Under the pieces are notes generated by a model, which searched no databases, was not told the DNA's origin, and saw only the letters and a program-made list of their open reading frames with translations. A stretch of DNA of 64,000 bases, taken from the NCBI GenBank assembly GCA_002794785.1, contig NBBA01000001.1:4030001-4094000 (forward strand), written 5' to 3'. Positions 28,413 through 38,224 of this stretch are shown in pieces (the first letter of the stretch is position 1; each line of letters starts with the position of its first letter). The stretch comes from Coniferiporia sulphurascens. Lineage: Eukaryota; Basidiomycota; Agaricomycetes; Hymenochaetales; Hymenochaetaceae. The position numbers were made by a program, and so were the translations under genes.

Positions 28413-30063
28413 CTACTCCGTTAAAATCTTCATGATAGCAGATATACCGTGCCTTCCAAGCCCCTCCGGTGGGTAGCACACAAAAATCGGTTCTCCCTCT
28501 ACCCCGAACTTGTTGCGGAATTCGCGCTTGTCCCCGAGAAACGCGTGCTCGATACCACTGTAAGTCTTGCTTAAGAATTTGACGCTGCTTGTCGATATCT
28601 GCGCATTGTCTGCAGCCTCCAAGTTAGGTGCAGGTGTCGGTCCAAACGTCAAGAAGTGTTCACCTTTGTCAGCGAGCATGTGTATGGCACTTGAAATGAG
28701 CCACTCCGTAATGTTATTCGGCGTGGAGTGCACTTGAATGCTGCCTTGAATCGTCCAGCCACCTGCAACTTGGCTGATAAAGAGAAATCCAACTACCTGT
28801 GATTTCGAATCAGTAAAGTCTAAATATGACTGTGTATATGCGCCTCACCTTCCCCTCAGCGTCCCGTGCGTAAAAATATCTGCGGTGCTCGGTGTCACGC
28901 CATGGTTCAACGTTCGTTGTATGCACTTGGGTGCCCTTCCGGTTGGCCTTCCACTCCTTTATCACCTCATCTATTTCGCACTTAATTTCGTCGCTCGGTT
29001 CACCGTCCTCCACAACGATTGTGCACCCAGCGTTCTTCGCCTTGCGAACATGCTTGCGCACGTGTTTGTTCTGCTCTGGGTCCGCCTTTGTCGGGTCGAG
29101 TGCGTCGTCATGAATGCACATAACTGCGTGCCATCCGCAATCTTCGGCAAGCACACGCTCAACTTCCCCGCACACGCAAGTCCATATTGGTGAGTGTTAA
29201 GCTCAACGGTTACGCGAGGATCGACGTCGGGGCTTCCTGATCGTCGGGACTGATGGTACGGCAACGGGGCTTCCTAGATGTCGTAAGTTGATGGGGGATC
29301 GTCGGTGGGGCTTCCTGATCAACGATGTGGATGCGGTGGGCTTCTAATAGCGAGTTGGGTTACGACGAAGCGACTATTGGTCAAGAGACACACAGTAGAC
29401 TGGCGGTAGCAGATAATGGGCTTGTATGAACAAAGAGCACAAGCTTAGGGCTTGTGCTACTGAAGTTACATGCTTATATGCTATTCTATGTGTTTACTAC
29501 TGTAGCGACTTGGTTAGGTATGTTTACCAGACTATGGAAGGTCATGGAACTCAAGGGAATGCCTTGGTAATACAAGTACGGTGATCAGTAAGTAAAGCAC
29601 GTCATGATGGTGCAATGAGGTGTCATCATGGCATCTTATGGCGCAAGGTGAATAAGGATGAGTAAGGTAGAGAAATGGGGGAGTTGCGCTGACTGATGAT
29701 GACGAAAGGGAAGTGAGTCAGTGCATAAGGGAAAGTAAAGGAAAATTGTAACAGTGAGTATCCTTCGTTTTTTATCCAAACCAGGAAGGAGTCGATAACG
29801 TCAGAAATTTGGGCGTATTCACAAAGAGGTGAGCCCCATACGATGCAGAACGTGCGTTCGGAGTCAGCGCTGGAGAGGGCATAGCCGATGGCAGCTCCGG
29901 TAGGAGGGTGACGCCATATAGAGAACTTGTCCCCGATCCAGGATGTATTCACCGCGTCGCCGTACTTTGCAATGAGTTCCTCGAGCGACGGGAGCTGATG
30001 GTCAGGATCCAATGATGAGGGGCCGTTGGGTTGGGGATGAGCGTGTTCCTGGGGATGGAACAT
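28413..30063 (-). pseudogene. DUF2156-type transferase, second copy, disrupted by a solo LTR
   Basis: Homologous along its full length to the intact copy at 26699-27795: exon 1 would be 30063-28849 without the insert, exon 2 28796-28413. The reading frame is otherwise open and the intron is kept. A 559-bp solo LTR plus 5-bp duplication (29195-29758) interrupts exon 1 after KNEGYS. Translation runs into the LTR and stops after about 40 foreign residues (145 aa in all), before the second half of the domain. The insertion adds 564 bp, a multiple of three, but the LTR carries stops. Splicing out of the LTR is conceivable but not supported by obvious sites. The otherwise intact frames imply a recent loss. 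Confidence 0.85.
29195..29753 (+). mobile_element. Solo LTR A (559 bp) inside the DUF2156 copy
   Basis: Starts TGTTAAGCTCAACGG and ends AATTGTAACA (TG...CA ends). It is flanked by the 5-bp target duplication GTGAG (29190-29194 and 29754-29758). The intact copy 1 has a single GTGAG at the corresponding site. No internal retrotransposon region. Confidence 0.92.
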
Positions 30064-30283
30064 AGTTGCAGGTGATTGAAGTGGTGTTGTCGTCTACATA
30101 ATTCTTGGACTTATACCGTAGTTGTTAATATTGTACTGTGGATTTGAACCACGCCATGGAGTAGTACTGGTCATGCAAGTGATGCTCTATGATGTCAACA
30201 TTCGCTTAGTTAGTATCGAGTGCATTAGGATTTACTGATCGGCGGGGGTGCGTTATTACACCATTAATCGCTTGGCATTTTAA

Positions 30284-31206
30284 GCACGAAACTACTACCT
30301 GTCGAAGGATGAATTGTGTACTTACAGTGGTACTACGTACATAGGTAACTGCGCTTTGGGTCTTTTCATACAAATATCTCTGACTAAATATATTTGCTAT
30401 TGTGTATGAGGTTCGAGTTGGAATTTGGTGCGACCTGTCACATATTTTTCTACGCCACATGCAGGCATACTACTCCATGATGGAAGGGAGTCCATATCAG
30501 AAGGATGCTCCAGCCCCTAGCTTACTACAGGTGGATATAATTAGTTACGCCGCACCTATATATGGAACGTGGTTCCCATCACCCAAAGCGTGACCATGAA
30601 TTTACTTGACAAGTTTATATGCCACAAAATTAAATCCTCACGATGTTGCAAGTACACATAAACTACGTAGATACAGTATAAGAAAGATTGGTACTAACAG
30701 CAAGCATTTTCATTGTTTTTCAACAGTGGAATGTGAGGTGTGAAAGACCTTCCATATTGGGGTGCGGCGTAACTAATTTTATCCACCTGCAGTACCGACG
30801 CTCCTTTGCACACCCAACCATATTTTATATTTTGATCCCGCTCAACACAATTTAATACTCAAAAACCTCATACACCAAAATAAGGTACACTCAGAATGCT
30901 CAGTATAATATACAAGAATCCAGGGTATTTGTCACACATTCAAGTCCCTTGCACACCCATGACACCACTGAGATAAATCCTAACTAGTAGGCCATGTTGT
31001 GGCTTTGAAAATGCAAACTTTTGTCATGCCCAAGAGGGTCTGAGTTTCTGAAATCGGATTTTCCTCCTGATTCTTGTCACTGTTGTTCTTTCTGGAAGAT
31101 GTAGTTATGGTACCTATTGTAATCCAGTCCAATCTATAATGGTATTTGTTTACTAATTAGGCCAGAAATGAATGAACACCAATACAAAATAATAATGGAG
31201 ACATGC
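30284..31206. other. AT-rich stretch with an inverted sequence pair
   Basis: No gene is supported. Two ~40-bp segments (30528-30567 and 30750-30789) are inverted copies of each other; read in opposite directions each translates to a similar LQVD-ISYAAP-YG peptide. This may be debris of an older mobile element. Confidence 0.5.
30528..30789. repeat. Inverted repeat, arms 30528-30567 and 30750-30789
   Basis: The arms are about 40 bp and differ at a few positions (core ATTAGTTACGCCGCACC in one, its reverse complement in the other), with a spacer of about 180 bp. The arms do not sit at obvious element ends and no target duplication is seen. Confidence 0.65.
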
Positions 31207-31767
31207 TGTTAAGCTCAACGGTTACACGGTGATCGACGTCGGGGCTTCCTGATCGTCGGGACTGATGGTACGGCAACGGGGCTTCCTTGATGTCGTAAGT
31301 CGAGGGAGGATCGGCGATGGGGCTTCCTGATCGTCGATGTGGGCGCAGTGTGCTTCTGTGGTGAGTCGGGTTACGACGAAGCAACTAATGGCCAAGTGGC
31401 ACACAGTAGACTGGTGGTAGCAGATAATGGGCTTGTATGAACAAAGAGCACAAGCTTAGGGCTTGTGCTACTGAAGTTACATGCTTATATGCTATTCTAG
31501 GTGTTTGCTACTGTAGCGACTTGGTTAGGTGTATTTACCAGACTAATGGAAGGTCATGGAACTCAAGGGAATGCCTTGGTAATACAAGTGCGGTGATCAG
31601 TAAGCAAAGCATGTCATGATGGTGCAAGAAGGCGTCATCATGGCGTCTTATGGCGCAAGGCGAAATAAGGATGAGTAAGGTAGAGAAATGGGGGAGTTGC
31701 GCTGACTGATGATGACGAAGAGGAAGTGAGTCAGCGCAATAAGGGAAAGTAAAGGAAAATTGTAACA
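31207..31767 (+). mobile_element. Solo LTR B (561 bp)
   Basis: Same family and orientation as LTR A, with TGTTAAGC...TAACA ends and the 5-bp target duplication CATGC (31202-31206 and 31768-31772). No internal region is present. Confidence 0.92.
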
Positions 31768-32210
31768 CATGCCGACTTTCAGTACAGTTTGTTCCTTGCA
31801 ATTTCCACATCCCTTCTTGATCTCTTACCACCACCATCTCCCTTTGGGTTTTGGTGTTGTGAGGGGGGTATCTGTCTAAAGGGAGGGGGCCTGAGTGGTT
31901 TGCAGGCACTACCCCGACCATACCTGTTAAGCTCAACGGTTACATGGTGATCGACGTCGGGGCTTCCTGATTGTCGTGGCTGGTGGTGATGACAATGGGG
32001 CTTCCTAGATGTCATAAGTCGAAGGTGATCATTGGCGGGGCTTCCTGATCAACAATGTGGACGCGGTAGGCTTCTTAGTGGTGTCGGGTTACGACGAAGC
32101 GACTATTGGCCAAAGGGCACACAGTAGACTGGTGGTAGCAGATAATGGGCTTGTATGAACAAAGAGCACAAGCTTAGGGCTTGTGCTACTGAAGTTACAT
32201 GCTTATATGC

Positions 32211-33334
32211 TGTTACAATTTTCCTTTACTTTCCCTCATTGCACTGACTCACTTCCTACTTCATCATCATCAGTCAGCGCAACTCCCCTATTTCCCTTCC
32301 TTACTCATCCTTATTTGCCTTGCACCATAAGACGACATGACGACACCTTATTGCATCACCATGATGTGCTTTGTGTTACAATTTTCCTTTACTTTCCCTT
32401 ATGTGCTGACTCACTTCCTCTTCGTCATCATCAGTCAGCGCAACTCCCCCATTTCTTTGCCTTACTCATCCTTATTCACCTTGCGCCATAAGACGCCATG
32501 ATGACACCTTATTGCACCATCATGATGTGCTTTGCTTACTGATCACCGTACTTGTATTACCAAGGACTTCCTTGAGTTTCCATGACCTTCCTTAAGTCTG
32601 GTAAACACACCTAACCAAGTCGCTACAGTAGCAAACACATAGAATAGCATATAAGCATGTAACTTCAGTAGCACAAGCCCTAAGCTTGTGCTCTTTGTTC
32701 ATACAAGCCCATTATCTGCTACCACCAGTCTACTGTGTGCCCTTTGGCCAATAGTCGCTTCGTCGTAACCCGACAATGCTAAGAAGCATCTCGCGTCCAC
32801 ACCGTTGATCAGGAAGCCCCACTGACAATCATCTTCGACTTATGACATCTAGGAAGCCCCGTTGCCGTACCATCAGTTCCGACAATCAGGAAGCCCCAAC
32901 GTCGATCACCGCGTAACCGTTGAGCTTAACACTTTGCTTACTGATAGCCCTACTTGTATTACCAAGGCATTTCCTTGGGTTTCCATGACCTTCCATAGTC
33001 TGGCAAACTACCCTACACAGGCCGCTACAGTAGTAAACACATAGAGTAGCATATAAGCATGTAATGTCAGTAGCACAAGCCCTAAGCTTGTGCTCTTAGT
33101 TCATACAAGCCCATTATCTGCTACCACCAATTCACGGTGTGCCTTTAAGCCACTAGTCGCTCCGTCGTAACCCGACTTTATCGAGAAGCACCCCACGCCC
33201 ACATTGTCAATCAGGAAGCCCCACCAATGATCATCTTCGACTTATGACATCTAGGAAGCCCTGTTGTCATCACTACTAGCCTTGACGATCAGGAAGCCCT
33301 GATGTCGATCACCACGCAACCGTTGAGCTTAACA
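32211..33334 (-). mobile_element. Solo LTR D (about 561 bp net), nested in C, host of E
   Basis: Minus-oriented copy beginning TGTTACAATTTTCC and ending GAGCTTAACA. Target duplication TATGC at 32206-32210 and 33335-33339, within LTR C. It is itself split by LTR E. Confidence 0.9.
32374..32931 (-). mobile_element. Solo LTR E (558 bp), nested in D
   Basis: Uninterrupted minus-oriented LTR with target duplication CTTTG at 32369-32373 and 32932-32936. It is the innermost and therefore the youngest of the three nested elements. Confidence 0.92.
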
Positions 33335-33618
33335 TATGCTACTCTAAGTGTTTACTACTGTAGTGGCCTGTGTAGGGTAGTTTGCCAGACTATGGAAGGT
33401 CATGGAAACCCAAGGAATGCCTTGGTAATACAAGTAGGGCTATTAGTAAGTAAAGCACGTCATGGCGATGTGATATGGTGTCATCATGGCGTCTTATGGT
33501 GCAAGGTGAAGTGAGGATGAGTAAGGCAGAGAAATGGGGGAGTTGCGCTGACTGATGATGATGAAGAGGAAGTGAGTCAGTGCAATAAGGGAAAGTAAAG
33601 GAAAATTGTAACAATACC

Positions 33619-34855
33619 TGGGGTTCCCCTGGGCGGCCACAACATTAACACCTGCTGTGGGCTGTCACGGTGAGGGGCTTCCAACCCCCCTTGCCACCCA
33701 TGGCGCAGCCCCCCCGAGAGGGGAGGGACGCTCAGTGTGTGAGTGGATCAAATCCTCACACCAAGTGTACTGACTGCCACCACATCGTGCGGGGTGGGTG
33801 TTGGACAATGGACCTTGGACGACGTGCAACAAAGTTCACCAACTTATGGGTGACTGGCCTGTATAGCTCCTTATATGCACCCTGCTGGACCAGCGACGAT
33901 TAACTGGCTATGGTGTTTCCGCTGCCCTCTGCCCTGCCCCTGACAAACCTGCCCACCACAATGGTGCTTCGCAACATCCGGTTCCCCCGGACTCCCCCAT
34001 TTGGGTGCCTCGGCACCCACGCTCGACCCGGCCCCTCACGAGGCCCCCACCCATGCGGCCCTCCAATCGTAATAGTGCGGACTGGCATTAGCATGCAACG
34101 AAACCCTAGCCTGGACAATTGTAGTTGTAGGACGAGTTTTTGAATGCCCCCCCCCCTCCCTGCCACAAACTTTCCTTTCCCAAACCAACACCAACGACCA
34201 TCCTCCAATGTGAGGCTCTGAAAAGTCTGGTAGCTAGTAGTGTGGGTCATAGGGTCTCAGTAGTAGTTGGACCTGCCTTCCTCCCCTAATCCAAAGAACG
34301 AACGACCAACCTCCCCAGGGCTCTGATAGTCTAGTAGCTAGTAGGTGACAGGCTAGTAGGGTAGTATAGGGACTTGGGCACAGCCTACGGCCACGCACTG
34401 TTCTTTTTAGAATGATGCGCATAATAAAAATCCATCTCTCTCTCTCTCTCCTTGCAATTTCCAAAAATTTACCCCACTTCTCTTTTTTTTATCCAAATAG
34501 TCCTAGTCCTGCTGTAGCTAACAAGTACGAATTTTTTCACAACAAGATCTTGAGGATTGATGTAGAAAACGTGTACTGTGCAAAGGAGCCAGACTACACT
34601 GGCACCGTATATTTCCAGGACAAGTAGCTACTTCTCTATGGCCAATGTGTCACAGACAAACAAAGGAGTTAAGACAAATGGGACACATCAAATGTACGTA
34701 TAAAGAAGCGATAAGACCGGAAGGATGACCGAGAAAACAAACGGGGAAATGACCGTGGAGATGTGTAAACAAAAAAACCTTCATAAGAATTGTCCATATA
34801 TGCAAGCGGGTATAGTGGGAATTGCCTAAATATCCTAAGTACGTATGCGTTCCGG
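33619..34855. other. Non-coding block right of the LTR cluster
   Basis: The left part is GC-rich with runs of C. It holds a ~50-bp imperfect direct repeat (about 34183-34240 and 34290-34344, both ending ctagtagctagtag or similar) and a CT dinucleotide run near 34436. It may continue the unknown sequence at 31773-31919 into which LTR C inserted. No gene supported. Confidence 0.45.
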
Positions 34856-37452
34856 TCACTGCATCTTCCTCTTTGTGCTCAATTTAACGGCCTATAGCAA
34901 GAAGGGCAATCAATCAAGACCTTTCCCAGATCCGTAAGTATGTTTTATCCATACCTTTGGTGTAATCCATCTTTTCTTCATATAGTGGTACATCCGCTCA
35001 AAGTCGGGCCACAAGAACATGGGCACTATGACAACCATCACCGGAATCGCAATCTCCCAGAACCTTTGAATTTGTTCAGGACGTAAAGTTGTATTAGACT
35101 GGAGATCACTCACAGGGCGTCGCTGTGATTGTTGACAGCCGAGAATGGCGTGAAGTTCATACCCTAAGAAGATAAGACAAATTATTAAGTCTATCTGAGC
35201 ATTAGATAAACTCGGTGTCGTACAAAGTAACCAGTCAAAAGCGTCAATGGGAGGAAAATTATAGTTGCCATTGTCAATCGACGCCTGCGATGAGGAGAAC
35301 ATCAGCGACTTGATACACTTATCAGTGAACATACTTACATCACTTCATTCATCTGATATGAAGCCATCTACAAGTACGTCAGCCGCTGCCATTCCTCGGA
35401 GGAAGAAGCAAACACACATTGAAAGTGAAATTAATCAAGTTCTCCGAAATGCTCGAGAACATGTCGAGACTGCTTATGATATAATCAATGTGGTCGTGCA
35501 CATCCGCAAGATATATCTTAGACTTGTGGCTCATAAAACCTTCAACCTTCACGGTCGATGCATTCCCGCCTATCGAGTTCATCAGAGCCGCGCACCGATC
35601 GACGTCGTATCGTCTCAATCCATACACAAGGGTCCTGATCGGCTCAAGTGAGCGCTTGTGTAGTGTCAAGTCACCTGACATGATATGCACTATGGAATGC
35701 GTTCAGAACTCCGACTAATGGAATGCTCTTTCAACGTGGTGTACGTACGGTAACGGACAGTTTTCATTTTCGGCTTGATAAGGACTTCGCGCTCGAGTTT
35801 AAATATTTTAGTCTGATATTCATCAACGACTTCCAGAGCCTGGTCAACGACTGATTGTAGTCTAGTCAACATTGTAGACATTGGCAAAGAGGGGTTGCTC
35901 ACTTAAGTCGAGTAGACTCTGGACCAGCAGCGACGGATCCGCCGTCGCACGCAAGCCCGTGTCTCTTTGACGTAGACGTGCAGTGATAGGGGCAGTAAAA
36001 TTGATATCTGGTGACTGGTTAATAGATATCACGGTCCCTAATTTGGCATAGAACGGTCAGTACAGTCCGCGGTCAGGACCAAAGCAAAAGAGCCGTACCA
36101 TCGCGAAACAAAAAGATGAAGAAAGGTAATGTAGCAACGTTTACACGTTCACCGCGCTTCAGCTCTTCGATAGCCTTGGACTCTGCCGCGTGTTTACGAC
36201 GCTAAGAGATATTTGCTTGGTCACGGATAAAAAGGTAAAAAGATGTACATTTTCTCTCACCATACGCAAGGTATTCGTCGTGGTCACCCTTCCTCGCTGA
36301 GATCGCTGCTCCCCCATTTCTATATCCGACATACCATAACTCATAGCCTTTCTCATTGAACCTACTCTCCTCTTTGTCGAGAACTTCGATCCCGCAAGCG
36401 TCCGCTCGTCGTCCGGCTCATCGTCCCCCCAACCCCCGCTTCCATCCATATGCTCTTCGTCTTGCATGGGGTCCGGGCTCAATGAGCGTGGGAGACGCGT
36501 AATCGTTGGCGCCATCATCCCAGAAAGCGTATCGGAAGAAGGATCATCGTTGTCTGAGGCCGCGAGGGTGTGTCGTAAGACGCGTAAGAAAAGGTGTTGT
36601 ACATAGTAGTCGGCCTTCGAGCGCGACTGGCTGGCACGCTGGTGTAGTACATCTTCGAGCGCGAGCGGGTGAATGTCTGGAGTTGTCCAGGTAATGGGCA
36701 ACGGCACCATGTATTTAGTACCCATACCAAACTTCTGGATAAAAACGAAGGCCTAAGCCAAACGTACCGTATCTGAGCGCAAGAGAGCTGATGACGTCCC
36801 AGCTCACACCGCCGATGTTAATCCACCGTACCCTGACCCACGGCTCGCGCTTGCTCGCCTTAGTGTCGTTCATGAGTTCAACGAACCCTTTGTTTTCCAT
36901 ACGTCCGAAGCTCGTGCGCAGCGAGCTGTAGTCAACAAGCTCGATATTGCAACGCTGATGGATGTGACTGTAGTTGAGAAACGCGCTTGAGCGTCGCGGG
37001 TCGACGCCGGGCTCCGCACCCACACCACCTAGTGACAATGCACTGGAGCCACGATTCAAATGTATGATCTTGCGGACAGATGACCGAAAGCGCTCCGATG
37101 CAAGCCCCGGACGAGCGGGCTTACCATCCGTACTGGCGCTGCGCACGGCGTCGATGTCGGCCATCGCAGTTCGTATGGGAACCGATGAGGGCGCGGACTT
37201 GGATTGCATGACTTTCCCAGGAGGATCCTGAAAGAGGACGCTGGACGACGTGGAGCGCGTATTCGAGGACGGGTTGTCTGGCTGAGTATCGGTCAATAGG
37301 TCTGGCTCTGCTTGTCTGGGTGATGAGCTGTCTGGTACAGGAGAAGCAGCAACAGGTATTGAGGTGCCAATGAAGTCCTGCTCTATCTCTTCGTCAAGGT
37401 CAGGAGTGAGTGAACGACCGTCCGAATCGCTGAAGCTGTTTTCCCGGACCAT
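34856..37452 (-). CDS. CorA-type Mg2+ transporter, copy A
   Basis: Divalent-cation channel of the CorA/Alr superfamily. Eleven exons on minus: 37452-36768, 36676-36261, 36201-36099, 36037-35903, 35850-35749, 35689-35418, 35367-35339, 35284-35224, 35163-35114, 35063-34955, 34891-34856 (665 aa). A long hydrophilic Ser-rich N-terminus (MVRENSFSDSDGR) precedes the CorA funnel: VRWINIGGVSWDVISSLALRYDIHPLALEDVLHQR, KADYYVQHLFL, HIMSGDLTLHKRSLEPIRTLVYGLRRYD. Two membrane helices close the protein (TMATIIFLPLTLLTGYF, then WEIAIPVMVVIVPMFLWPDF) with the diagnostic GMNF pore motif between them. An in-frame ATG at 37563 was not used because both paralogues share MVREN. The frame is open throughout. Plasma-membrane or vacuolar location is not decidable. 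Confidence 0.88.
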
Positions 37453-38224
37453 TGGATCGGAGGTAGGCTGGCAACTAGATGGAGGGGCAAAAGCAAGCGG
37501 ACAGAAAGCACGGAGGCAACGCGGATCTGCGCCTAGCCGATATATATCATTAAAATATTGCACGAAAGGCAGCCCTGTTTATTACTTCTTCCGTGAGGGC
37601 CCAGGTAGTCAGCTTAACACGTTCAACAGTTGGCGGTGATGGGAAAGATCAAGCAGGCAAGGATAACAACGTCAACAAACCAGGAAAGCCGCGACTTGAG
37701 GTACTGGAGTAGACATCTCTCCGATTGAACATGCTTAAGTTATATAGCACCGCGGCACTATGACGAGATGCTTACGAAAACATCTGACGTGTACTAACTC
37801 ATTGTGGCCAGGCCGTCGACGCCGACAATTTATTGCCTGTTTTTAATACCACTAACATCAGACATCGAATAGGACTTCAATGCATCCCAGCGCGAGCACA
37901 TCCTTACTTTCCGCGCTGCCAATAATGCGGGCGAACAGAACCCGTCTATTGAATACTTCTATACACTTCGAATAGCTGCAATGGTATTGATGGGGCTCTG
38001 ATGATTTCTAGTCAGACGATCCGAATGCAGGCCGATGTAAAGTATAATGGCAACGAAAAATCGCAATTAAAAGAAGAAAAATATGAGGCTTAGACCAGAC
38101 AGACAAATGAGGAAACCGATAAAGTAAATGAAAAATCCAGTGAAGATACGTAGGCAAAAAACCGTTCGCGAAATATGTCGTTACAGAGCCGCATTATCCC
38201 AGTTATAATTTGTACATACGTCAT
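37453..38224. other. Intergenic between the tandem CorA genes
   Basis: Promoter of copy A and 3' region of copy B. No other gene seen. Confidence 0.5.

Larger units (their letters stand above)
28001..30283. repeat. Tandem duplication, unit 2 (with LTR insertion)
   Basis: Direct repeat of 26251-27999. It starts with a ten-codon orphan of the dioxygenase C-terminus (DAKDINKWA and stop) with no gene in front of it. It ends at the same point upstream of the DUF2156 promoter (…ttaatcgcttggca). It is 0.56 kb longer than unit 1 only because of the solo LTR at 29195. Confidence 0.88.
31925..33613 (+). mobile_element. Solo LTR C (about 560 bp net), host of a nested insertion
   Basis: Left part 31925-32210 and right part 33340-33613 of one plus-oriented LTR, with target duplication ATACC at 31920-31924 and 33614-33618. 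It is split by LTR D, which sits between them with its own duplication. Removing D and one copy of TATGC restores a continuous ~560-bp LTR. Confidence 0.9.

Noticed and set aside
31535..31936. 133-aa minus frame across LTR B
   Set aside because: Frame inside a solo LTR; the same chance frame recurs in other LTR copies and carries no retrotransposon domain.
32211..33334. Single long inverted-repeat transposon spanning 31925-33613
   Set aside because: The apparent inverted repeats are fully explained by nested LTRs of opposite orientation, each with its own 5-bp target duplication.
35265..35651. Plus frame over CorA copy A (and 39364-39855 over copy B)
   Set aside because: Antisense shadows of conserved CorA exons.
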